Translations under genes and position numbers: made by a program
Part shown: positions 30,979 to 38,677 of the stretch, piece by piece
How positions within the stretch are numbered: position 1 is the stretch's first letter
Layout: every line of letters starts with the position of its first letter
Source of the DNA: Bacteroidales bacterium
GTDB taxonomy: Bacteria; Bacteroidota; Bacteroidia; Bacteroidales; WCHB1-69
Reading direction: 5' to 3'
Length of the DNA stretch: 43,209 bases
NCBI GenBank assembly: GCA_017964255.1
Contig: JAGCSI010000058.1
Span: 1 to 43,209, forward strand
The notes under the pieces: model-generated
Told to the model about the DNA's origin: nothing
The model's input: only the letters and a program-made list of their open reading frames with translations
The model's database searches: none

Positions 30979-32355
30979 TTACACTCCCATCAAAAGGCAC
31001 ACCACCCCGACAATCACTCCTACCGCCATATTCAGGGCTTTCATCAGGAAGAAGTTCTTGCGAGACTGTGCCAGCAAGGGCAAAGCGCCGTGACCATCTT
31101 GCACAATAGAACTCACCAGCAAGATGCTGAAAGGAATAGTACCGTTCATGAACATCACCACAAATATCAAATGCGGTCCCGACTCGGGGATAATGCCGAT
31201 GAGTACCGCCAGCAGCATAAGCAGCCATATCGTCCAGTGACTTTCCCCTATCAGCATATCCACATCCACAAAGAGATACAGGAATTTCAAACACAAGAGC
31301 ACGCCAAAGGTCCAGAGGAAAATGGACAGGAAATGATGCTTGATGACATGCTCCCACAGGTGCGACTGCAGGAAATGCTCGGATGACAAAGCCACCACCA
31401 CTAAAGTAATACAAGCTAAAATCAGGAAGAAAACATTCTCCCAAGCATCCGGGTCATCGTGACCATGATGATGACCACCATGGGCTTCCTCGTGATGCCC
31501 GTGATGGTGCTCGCCACAGTGTTCTTCATGAGGTTCGGAAGATTCAGAAAGTTCAGAAGCATGAGCCTCACAGCACCCATCAGCATGATGGTGTGCTTGG
31601 CACTCGCCTGCATAGTGTTCCTGGCACTCTCCATCATGGTGATGATGCACCTGCTCAACACTGTCATGAGAAGCACCCACATCAGGCAAAACCCCATGCT
31701 GATGCGCCATTGAGCCCGTAAGGATAGCCACAATGTACAAAATCAATCCAAAGAGCAGCAACGCCCTGGGGAAAGACATGTTTTTCAGATTTCTGAACGA
31801 CAACTGTGCTCTGGCTCGTCCGTGTTCATGGTGCTCTGCCCCACTCTGCTCCGAATCGCCATCCTTGTGCACGCAAGCATCCGAAACCGACTCATGTTGA
31901 TGTTCTTCCGCGTCATCATGCCCCTTATGCACTTCAAAACCATGGGTTTCCAGCACAAACTTCTTTTTTCTGAACAGCAACTGCGTCAATACACCCGCCA
32001 CCAAAGCAATCACCAGTAATACCCCCGACAAAATCAGCGTCCACTTGGGACTATAGGCCATCAACACAAAGGCCTCGTCGCCGAAAGTGGCTATCATGCC
32101 CGCCACCAATGCCCCGAACGACATCAGGTTGTGGGTGAACAGCGACACAATGGCAAAACCGCCAATACAGCCCGGAATCAGTCCCAACAAGGTCGCCAGC
32201 AGAATCTGCATGAACGGACGATGCTGTAATTTTGCCATCCACTTACCTGCCGACCCGACGTTGACGAACTCAATCAGCAACATCATAATCATCACCAGAC
32301 AAGTCAAGGTGAGTGAACTTTTCAACACTTCAAGAACGATCTCCAAATATTTCAT
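30979..32355 (-). CDS. Putative 10-TM metal exporter with histidine-rich loops
   Basis: The 458-residue protein matches the layout of the putative heavy-metal exporter family (ArsP_2, PF11449). Two membrane halves each contain a glycine/proline-rich helix pair (PGCIGGFAIVSLFTHNLMSF; PESGPHLIFVVMFMNGTIPF), with GDEAF and DGHGA at their ends. Between helices lie two histidine-rich loops at about 138-178 and 218-300, the second also with cysteines (HHHHDGECQEH). These suggest binding of metal ions such as zinc, cobalt, nickel or manganese, but the substrate is not known. It follows recR by 15 bases as the last gene of the mutA operon. Confidence 0.8.
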   Translation of the reverse strand: MKYLEIVLEVLKSSLTLTCLVMIMMLLIEFVNVGSAGKWMAKLQHRPFMQILLATLLGLIPGCIGGFAIVSLFTHNLMSFGALVAGMIATFGDEAFVLMAYSPKWTLILSGVLLVIALVAGVLTQLLFRKKKFVLETHGFEVHKGHDDAEEHQHESVSDACVHKDGDSEQSGAEHHEHGRARAQLSFRNLKNMSFPRALLLFGLILYIVAILTGSMAHQHGVLPDVGASHDSVEQVHHHHDGECQEHYAGECQAHHHADGCCEAHASELSESSEPHEEHCGEHHHGHHEEAHGGHHHGHDDPDAWENVFFLILACITLVVVALSSEHFLQSHLWEHVIKHHFLSIFLWTFGVLLCLKFLYLFVDVDMLIGESHWTIWLLMLLAVLIGIIPESGPHLIFVVMFMNGTIPFSILLVSSIVQDGHGALPLLAQSRKNFFLMKALNMAVGVIVGVVCLLMGV

Positions 32356-32370
32356 TCCCTGATACTTGAA

Positions 32371-32994
32371 TTATCTTTTTACATAAACTGATTCAAAACT
32401 GGTACGCCCCATCAGCGAGCGTCCCAAAGTCACTTCGTCGGCATACTCCAATTCCTCACCAATACCTACACCACGGGCTATGGTGGTAATTTCCGACACT
32501 TTATCCTTGATATTCTTATAGATATAGAAATTAGTCGTATCGCCTTCTACCGTTGCCGGCAACGCCAGCACCACCTCGCGCACCCCACCCGCCTCAATGC
32601 GGTCGAAGAGCTCCTGCAGGCGCAACTGGTTAATGCCAATGCCGTCCATCGGCGAAATCACCCCGCCCAGCACATGATACACTCCCGTATATTGGTTGGT
32701 ATTTTCGATGGCAATCACGTCGCGGATATCCTGCACCACACAAATCATGGCATGGTCGCGCTTAGGATTCTCGCAAATATCACAAACATCCTTGTCCGAC
32801 AGGTTAAAGCAGTTCTTGCAATAGCACAGATGCTCCTTCAGGTTGTCGATAGCGGATGTCAACGCCGCCACCTCTACCTTGTCCGCCTTCACCAAATGCA
32901 GGGTCAGACGCAAGGCCGTGCGCTTGCCGATACCTGGCAGCTTGGCAATCTCGTTCACCGCATTCTCAAGATGTTTGGAAAAGAATTCTAACAT
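32371..32994 (-). CDS. recR: Recombination mediator protein RecR
   Basis: The 207-residue protein has all RecR parts. The helix-hairpin-helix LPGIGKRTALRL is at 19-30. A zinc finger with Cys59, Cys62, Cys71 and Cys74 (CKNCFNLSDKDVCDIC) follows, and then a Toprim domain (VVQDIRDVIAIENTN). RecR loads RecA onto SSB-coated single-stranded DNA together with RecO and RecF. Its start lies three bases after the stop of the BtuF-like lipoprotein gene and the exporter follows after 15 bases, which is an unusual company for recR. Confidence 0.95.
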   Translation of the reverse strand: MLEFFSKHLENAVNEIAKLPGIGKRTALRLTLHLVKADKVEVAALTSAIDNLKEHLCYCKNCFNLSDKDVCDICENPKRDHAMICVVQDIRDVIAIENTNQYTGVYHVLGGVISPMDGIGINQLRLQELFDRIEAGGVREVVLALPATVEGDTTNFYIYKNIKDKVSEITTIARGVGIGEELEYADEVTLGRSLMGRTSFESVYVKR

Positions 32995-32997
32995 ATT

Positions 32998-33888
32998 CTA
33001 TTTCAACAGATTATTGATATATTGAATCGCCAGAATATTACGCGGGGAAACAATGTCTATCCAGCCGCTTTCAATGGGATATAAATGCCCCTCTTTAACA
33101 GCTCTTAACGAAGTGTAGGGCTTGGTTTTGCCATACACCTCCAAATCTTCCTTCCGAATCAGGATGATATCGGGATCAGCCTCGAAAAGGTATTCGCGGC
33201 TCACGCTCCAGGAGGTCAGATCTTTACCAATATTCTCCCCACCGGCAGCAGTGATAATCTCATGAATATGAGAATTTTGCGGAGCGGTAAAATCTCCCTG
33301 CTCGCCAAAACCCACCACATAATACACTTTCTTCGGAGCCAAGGTAGTGTCGATATGCGATTTGACCGAATCCAACTGATTATGAATCTTCTGGATCTGT
33401 TCATCCGCCAATTCATTCTTATCTAACAGATTACCGATTACCGCCAAAGCATCGCACAAACCTTCCAGTTTGGTTTCCTCACGAATCACCACCACCTTCA
33501 AACCCGCGCGTTCCATCTTCTCCATGTCCTGCTTGGTGACAATAGAGCCAATCAGCACCACATCAGGATTCAGCGCCACCAGCGACTCGACATTGATATT
33601 CTGCATGCCCCCTACCCTGTGCATGGTATCCGTAGCCTCGGGATAATGGCAGAAGTCGGAAATACCCACCAGTTTGTCACCCTCGTCCAGCATGAACACC
33701 ATCTCGGTGATAGCAGGCGACAATGAGATGATACGTGTCGGCACAGCATCCAATTGCACCCGGTTACCATAGCAATCGGTATAATCAAAAAAAGAAGCCT
33801 TTTCACCCTGCTGGGAGGGTGAAAGGCATGATATCGTCAGACTTAGCAGTAAAAAGAACAGCAGTCTAACTGCAAATGATTTATTCAC
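32998..33888 (-). CDS. BtuF-like periplasmic binding lipoprotein
   Basis: The 296-residue protein has a lipobox (LTISC, Cys21) and a type III periplasmic binding fold of the Fe3+-siderophore / vitamin B12 branch: RIISLSPAITEMVFML, a single long linking helix and YLFEADPDIILIRKEDLEVY. It captures a metal-containing or corrinoid ligand and passes it to an ABC permease, none of which is adjacent. It follows mutA by only three bases. Since MutA/MutB needs adenosylcobalamin, a corrinoid ligand is an attractive inference, but a siderophore cannot be ruled out. Confidence 0.8.
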   Translation of the reverse strand: MNKSFAVRLLFFLLLSLTISCLSPSQQGEKASFFDYTDCYGNRVQLDAVPTRIISLSPAITEMVFMLDEGDKLVGISDFCHYPEATDTMHRVGGMQNINVESLVALNPDVVLIGSIVTKQDMEKMERAGLKVVVIREETKLEGLCDALAVIGNLLDKNELADEQIQKIHNQLDSVKSHIDTTLAPKKVYYVVGFGEQGDFTAPQNSHIHEIITAAGGENIGKDLTSWSVSREYLFEADPDIILIRKEDLEVYGKTKPYTSLRAVKEGHLYPIESGWIDIVSPRNILAIQYINNLLK

Positions 33889-33891
33889 AGC

Positions 33892-35739
33892 TTATTTCAA
33901 TAATTGTTGGTTGTATTTTCTCAAAGTTTCCAAGACGTTCACCTTCACATGGATGTAATCGTCCACGCCTGCGGCATTCAATGCTTCCATAGCCTCGGTC
34001 GGATTACCGGCAATCAGCACGGGAGTCTGCGGCAGCTTGGCCTTCAGCTGAGTGGCCAATTCCACACCCAAGGTAGCGTATTCCTCATCAGAGCTACAGA
34101 TCGCGATCAAGTCAGCTTTCTGTTCTTCGGCAGCCTTCACACCCTCTTCCACTGTCTTATAGCCAGCGGTTTCGGCAATCTCGTAACCTGCGCAACCGAA
34201 GAAGTTGGAGATGAAGCCGGCACGGGCCTGGCGCATCGCCAAATTACCCACCTTGAGCAAGAACACCTTCGGACGATGATGATCCTTGGCATAGCGTTCG
34301 GTAGCCAGACGCAGTTCCTCAAAAGCCATAGCGCCACGATAAGTGCGCAAACCAATGCTGTCGTCGTTCTTCAGGCGTTCAATCTTGTCAGCCATCTGCT
34401 CGTTGATATTCGGGAACTGGTTGGTGCCCAAGAAAATATATCTACGGGTTGCGATCTTCATATCGCGATTCTGGCAACTGGCCTCAATCTCACGCTTGAT
34501 TTCGCCACTACCGATTAACTGGATCATACCACCTTCGGCTTCCACATGCTGGAAGAGCTTCCAAGCGTTTTCGGCAATACCATCGGTCAGATTCTCAACA
34601 TAATAGGAACCAGCGGCGGGGTCAACCACCTTGTTGAAATAGGATTCTTCCTTCAAAATCACCTGCACGTTGCGGCTGATACGGCGTGAGAAGTCATCGG
34701 ATTCCTTGTAAGCCACATCGAAGGGCTGCAGCGAGATGGCATCGGCTCCACCCAAAGCGGCGGCCATACCCTCGGTCGTGTTACGCAGCATGTTCACATA
34801 GGGGTCGTACAAAGTCTTGTTCCAAGTGGAACCTACGGTATTGATTTGCAACTTATAGCCACAATCGCAGGTCGGCTGGTACTGGTCCACCATGGTAGCC
34901 CACAACAGACGGGTGGCGCGCAACTTGGCAATTTCGAAGAAATAGTTGGAGCCGACGGAGAGGGTCAGCTGGATTTTCTTGCAAGCCTTGCCCACGGGAA
35001 TACCATGTTCGGTAGCGTAAGCGATATATTCGTTGGCGATGCCCAATGAATAAGCCAATTCCTGAACGATAGTAGCGCCAGCGTTATGCAAAGCGATACC
35101 GTTGACATTCACCAGCTTAAAGTTCTTCATATCAGCGGCCAACTCGTGCAGTTTCAGCAACTCGGCCATGTCGGCCTCCTGAGAACGGTAGAATTTGGTG
35201 CGTTTCAGGTAATAAGTGATCGGATCGAAATTAATGCTACCTGTAACTGCTTCTTTATCAATATTATTGTCTGTCAAGTAATTGACAAACAAAGTCATAA
35301 AATCCACATAATTCTGGGCGTGGCTGAACTGCAGGCCGGTCTTGGCGCAGTCGATACCCTTCAGCAAAACGGCCAGGTCATTGGCATCTTTCACGTTCTT
35401 CACGTTGAAAGCGATGGTGTTGGCGCCACGTTTCAGGGCGTCAACGGCTATGGCATTCGCCTTGTTCAGATCAGCTTCGGCCACTTCCTGCACAATCTGC
35501 CAGTTATTATTATCTTTTTTCGTTCCACGGGTATAAGGGAACTGAGCCGGCATCGTGTCAAGATAATCCAAATCTTTCAGGTCTTCGGCACGATAATAGG
35601 GGCGCACATTGAAACCCTCATCGGTACGCCAAACCAGCTTCTTTTGGTAATCAGCTCCTTTTAAGTCCTTGATAATCACTTCTTCCCACTGCTCAGTAGT
35701 GACAGGTGGAAACTCGTTGAATAATTTTTCTCCGCTCAT
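33892..35739 (-). CDS. mutA: Methylmalonyl-CoA mutase, small (beta) subunit
   Basis: The 615-residue protein matches the small subunit of the two-subunit mutase. The N-terminal part has the TIM-barrel substrate domain (YYRAEDLKDLDYLD, ATRLLWATMVDQYQPTCDCG). The C-terminal part resembles the cobalamin-binding domain but lacks the DXHXXG motif (VGNLAMRQARAGFISNFFGC), as expected for the non-catalytic subunit. With MutB it interconverts succinyl-CoA and methylmalonyl-CoA in propionate metabolism. MutB normally follows mutA directly; here the next genes are a BtuF-like lipoprotein gene, recR and an exporter gene, so mutB must be elsewhere. The start at 35739 follows a promoter box at 35765-35772. 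Confidence 0.92.
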   Translation of the reverse strand: MSGEKLFNEFPPVTTEQWEEVIIKDLKGADYQKKLVWRTDEGFNVRPYYRAEDLKDLDYLDTMPAQFPYTRGTKKDNNNWQIVQEVAEADLNKANAIAVDALKRGANTIAFNVKNVKDANDLAVLLKGIDCAKTGLQFSHAQNYVDFMTLFVNYLTDNNIDKEAVTGSINFDPITYYLKRTKFYRSQEADMAELLKLHELAADMKNFKLVNVNGIALHNAGATIVQELAYSLGIANEYIAYATEHGIPVGKACKKIQLTLSVGSNYFFEIAKLRATRLLWATMVDQYQPTCDCGYKLQINTVGSTWNKTLYDPYVNMLRNTTEGMAAALGGADAISLQPFDVAYKESDDFSRRISRNVQVILKEESYFNKVVDPAAGSYYVENLTDGIAENAWKLFQHVEAEGGMIQLIGSGEIKREIEASCQNRDMKIATRRYIFLGTNQFPNINEQMADKIERLKNDDSIGLRTYRGAMAFEELRLATERYAKDHHRPKVFLLKVGNLAMRQARAGFISNFFGCAGYEIAETAGYKTVEEGVKAAEEQKADLIAICSSDEEYATLGVELATQLKAKLPQTPVLIAGNPTEAMEALNAAGVDDYIHVKVNVLETLRKYNQQLLK

Positions 35740-35764
35740 TCTGATAGAAATTAAAATTAATCTG

Positions 35765-35772
35765 CAAATTTA
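35765..35772 (-). promoter_or_regulatory. -7 promoter element TAAATTTG for the mutA operon
   Basis: On the minus strand TAAATTTG lies 25 bases before the mutA ATG. No good TTTG is seen at -33. The four genes mutA to exporter are probably transcribed from here. Confidence 0.6.
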
Positions 35773-35845
35773 CACAAATTTCCCGAATAATGAACATACC
35801 GATGAATTTTATTGTATGGATGCGGTCCACCTTATCCAATTCACA

Positions 35846-35868
35846 GTAGGGACGCGATGAATCGCGTC
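35846..35868. repeat. REP-like palindrome GTAGGGACGCGAT-GA-ATCGCGTCC
   Basis: GGACGCGAT pairs with ATCGCGTCC around a GA centre. The left end GTAGGGACG resembles the start of the 28-bp palindrome at 9871-9898 (GTAGAGACG). It lies in the gap between mutA and the type IX cargo gene, where no gene is seen. Confidence 0.75.
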
Positions 35869-35920
35869 CGAAGGAGAACAGTAGGAATTATTACGTTTTA
35901 TCTGGGAATATGACAGAATT

Positions 35921-35949
35921 AAAAAAAAACGGGACCATTGCTGATCCCG
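35921..35949 (-). terminator. Hairpin terminator for the type IX secretion cargo gene
   Basis: On the minus strand CGGGA, an interrupted stem around GCAA, and TCCCG are followed by nine T residues. It lies 33 bases after the stop of the gene at 35982. Confidence 0.8.
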
Positions 35950-35981
35950 ATTCTGAAAAAAAACATTACTAAAATAACGGC

Positions 35982-37787
35982 CTATCTCTTGACGATTTTA
36001 GCTGTGCCGACTACTTCGTTGTCATTCAACAGACGGAGGAAGTAGCTGCCTGCACTCAAACCATGCAGAGACACCATATTATCATTTTGCACGCTCTGCT
36101 CTGCCACCTTCTTGCCGTTGATATCATAAATCTCGGCGGAAGTGGCAACGCAATTGTTCCAGCGAACAACATCCACAGTAGGATTCGGATAGACAGAAAT
36201 CTGCATTTTGCCATAATCCGGAACACTTGTCATAGCTGTCATATCGGAGATAAAACGAGGAACAATGTAGTATCTGAAATCGAAGTTGCTGCTACCGATT
36301 TTGGAAGTGGCGAAATTGACACCCGTTATGTTCTGTTCAACGCCAGTTGGAATCGGCTGTGTCAGATAATCAGCATCCTGGAAATAAGGATACAAAGCGG
36401 GAGCGGTCACACCGGCTTGTGACAGATCGTAGCGGTTCAACTTGGCAAAATTACCAGTAGAAGTAATTGTTACATTATCCAGCTCAATCAGTTCTGCCTG
36501 ATGCTCAATCATATAGTCATTGTCATTCAGCTGTGACAAAGTAATCACCAGCGGATCAACATCTTGGAAATAACCCACCAAATGCTCGTATGGACGAGTG
36601 GGAACCAGTTCGAGGAAGCCCCAATAATTGGTCAGTTTGCAATAAATGCCACTAATTTCATCACCTACTTCAAGGCTACCCAACACATTATTCTGGTCAT
36701 ACACCAGAATGGCACCGGTTTCGTCTTGCAGCACTTTCTGGTTATTGTATGCGGCGGTAGCGGTCACAATTACACTGCCTGTCAGTTCATACTCTACCGT
36801 GTCTTGTATGCTGCCACTTTGGCCTGTAAAATCCAACTTGCTTCTCAGCGTAGCGATATCAGCGCACATGAACTCATCGGGAATACCATACATCAAAGCA
36901 AAGGTATCGGGAAGCATTACGTTACCAGCCAAATCCTCCACGTCCTGGACAAACATATTGAAAGGAGCACCATTGGTGAAAGCAGGAGCAACAGTCACCA
37001 CCACCAAATTGCCGCTTCCTGCCACTGTGGAGACCGTCGAACCATTATCAAAACTGTAGTTGCTGAAATCCATAACTGATGTAGGGGAAAGATCCTCGTT
37101 GAAAAGCAAAGTCACCTGATTAGATGCTGTAACATTCACACTGGTTACGTGTGGAGGATACACATCAGGACCACCGGGATAAGCATTGAACTGTACATTG
37201 TCAATACGGTTGTTTCCTGAAGAGGAAGAACATCCGTCAACCGTCAATTTAATATACACTACAGCTTGCTCATTCAAATTGGCAACACCCGACATATCAA
37301 CAGTTTCCAGCTGATGAGGGCTGATACTGGCAGTGTAGTTTTTAGTTTCTACAGTGGTGAAATTAACGCCATCGGTGCTGTAAGACCATACGCAACTATT
37401 GAATCCTGTACCGCTTCTTCTGTAAGCGTAAGTAAGTACCAAGCCCTGAAAACCTGTAGTGGAGAGTTTGAACACCATGGATTTATTATTGGCACTGGTA
37501 TTTCTGATAGCCAAATCACGACCATTTGTCGCATCGCCGTACAAGTTTATCGTACTTCCCAAAAAACTGTTCAGTTCAGTAGCGGGAGCCCATTCTGAAG
37601 AGCCATTGGTTCCATTGAGGTACAGGACTGCGTCTTCCAACAGACCACCATCCGCCATAATAAGCGTCTGAGTATTGGGGGCTGAATCCAAAGCATTGAA
37701 AGAGAAAAATGCCAAAGTCTGCTGGGTCTGAGCGAACAAACCCAAAGAAGCCACCAAAACGACTAATAACAAAGATATTTTTTTCAT
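35982..37787 (-). CDS. Type IX secretion cargo protein with Ig-like and OB-like domains
   Basis: The 601-residue protein has a signal peptide (MKKISLLLVVLVASLGLFA, before QTQQ), a lectin-like or jelly-roll-like N-terminal region, an Ig-like SbsA-type segment with YPPHVTSVNVTASNQVTLLF at about 220-240, and an OB-fold-like stretch (YELTGSVIVTATAAYNNQKV). The last 78 residues (about 524-601) are a type A C-terminal domain for type IX secretion: ISVYPNPTVDVV, AEIYDINGKKV, GLSAGSYFLRL and the ending KIVKR. It should be exported to the cell surface or medium. The small lipoprotein gene just upstream (gap 48 bases) shares its direction. Confidence 0.85.
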   Translation of the reverse strand: MKKISLLLVVLVASLGLFAQTQQTLAFFSFNALDSAPNTQTLIMADGGLLEDAVLYLNGTNGSSEWAPATELNSFLGSTINLYGDATNGRDLAIRNTSANNKSMVFKLSTTGFQGLVLTYAYRRSGTGFNSCVWSYSTDGVNFTTVETKNYTASISPHQLETVDMSGVANLNEQAVVYIKLTVDGCSSSSGNNRIDNVQFNAYPGGPDVYPPHVTSVNVTASNQVTLLFNEDLSPTSVMDFSNYSFDNGSTVSTVAGSGNLVVVTVAPAFTNGAPFNMFVQDVEDLAGNVMLPDTFALMYGIPDEFMCADIATLRSKLDFTGQSGSIQDTVEYELTGSVIVTATAAYNNQKVLQDETGAILVYDQNNVLGSLEVGDEISGIYCKLTNYWGFLELVPTRPYEHLVGYFQDVDPLVITLSQLNDNDYMIEHQAELIELDNVTITSTGNFAKLNRYDLSQAGVTAPALYPYFQDADYLTQPIPTGVEQNITGVNFATSKIGSSNFDFRYYIVPRFISDMTAMTSVPDYGKMQISVYPNPTVDVVRWNNCVATSAEIYDINGKKVAEQSVQNDNMVSLHGLSAGSYFLRLLNDNEVVGTAKIVKR

Positions 37788-37835
37788 ACAAAATTATATT
37801 ATTACATTTATATAATGATACGATTAAAGGATTGC

Positions 37836-38291
37836 TTATTCCTTATCCCCATCGAACTGCAAAATACGGACTTCAACGGTTGCTACTCCCAAGAGTTGCA
37901 CATCATAGGTCATCACATAAGTCAGATGTTTCGCTTGAGTAAAGTCCGCTCTGATTTTCACATTGGAAATATTCTCGGCAGCGTTCTGTCCCACACCGAT
38001 CATCTGCAACAGACCGCTCAACATGTCACTCTGCAATTCAGTAGTTTGGAATACACCATCGGAAACTTTTTCCATAGGAAGGAAATCATACAGATAAACA
38101 CGATTCTCTGTTGTATGTAAAATAGGAACAGTCTTGCCGCTCTTAGTAGAGTCTGGATTGGACACAGAACCGTCTTGTTTGAAGAAAGTGTAAGTTCCTT
38201 TGTACTTGCCTGTGTAACTGTTTTCCTTGTTACAAGAAGTGAACGCGAAAACGATAGCAAGCGCCGCGATAACAAATAAAGTTTTTTTCAT
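37836..38291 (-). CDS. Small lipoprotein of unknown function
   Basis: The 151-residue protein has a lipobox (FAFTSCNKE, Cys20). The mature part is beta-rich: GKYKGTYTFFKQDGSVSNPD, then LYDFLPMEKVSDGVFQ and KIRADFTQAKHLTYVMTYD. The pattern resembles DUF-type calycin or lipocalin-like lipoproteins of Bacteroidota, but no family is claimed. It is followed after 48 bases by the type IX cargo gene, and a promoter box TATTTTTG lies at 38358-38365, so both are likely transcribed together. Confidence 0.75.
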   Translation of the reverse strand: MKKTLFVIAALAIVFAFTSCNKENSYTGKYKGTYTFFKQDGSVSNPDSTKSGKTVPILHTTENRVYLYDFLPMEKVSDGVFQTTELQSDMLSGLLQMIGVGQNAAENISNVKIRADFTQAKHLTYVMTYDVQLLGVATVEVRILQFDGDKE

Positions 38292-38677
38292 AATACTTAA
38301 TGTTTTAAATGATTAGTTTTGATATGATATTTTTTATGTACTTTTGCATTTTGAATGCAAAAATACAGAAATTTTGAACTCGTACGCCAATTGTTAATAA
38401 AATATATTTCAACTAATTGATTATCAATGAAATAAATAATTATTATACATTGTTGAAAACCTATGATTCTGAAATAAAACATGTTGCAAATTTGATTCTC
38501 GGAAAAGCGCATTTATCTATATACAAAGATTTTTAAAAGTCAAGAGCAAGATATTATTTTTCCTAACTTTTTTTTGTTGATTTTTGTATCATCAAAAAAC
38601 GAAGATGTTATTTCTGTTAATAACTTCAAACTCAACAAAGTATAAATTTTCAAACAATCTAAAATTACACAGAAGCG
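38292..38677. other. AT-rich divergent region upstream of dnaA
   Basis: This 386-base gap separates the small lipoprotein gene (minus) and dnaA (plus). I see no gene in it. It holds back-to-back -7 boxes around 38339-38365 within an imperfect inverted repeat (TTTTGCATT / AATGCAAAA), an AT-rich stretch, and a stem GTTATT-tctgtt-AATAAC at 38607-38624 in the probable dnaA leader. No clear DnaA box cluster (TTATCCACA-like) was found, so an origin cannot be claimed. Confidence 0.5.
38358..38365 (-). promoter_or_regulatory. -7 promoter element TATTTTTG for the lipoprotein-cargo pair
   Basis: TATTTTTG on the minus strand lies 66 bases before the ATG at 38291. A plus-strand TACTTTTG at 38339-38346 faces the other way. 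Confidence 0.55.

Noticed and set aside
33881..33889. TTATTCACA, a DnaA-box-like 9-mer
   Set aside because: It is a single copy made by the start codons of the BtuF-like gene; no cluster, no AT-rich unwinding region beside it.
36564..37079. Plus-strand open frames over the type IX cargo gene
   Set aside because: They are antisense to a gene with a signal peptide and a clear type IX C-terminal domain; histidine/isoleucine-rich shadow product.
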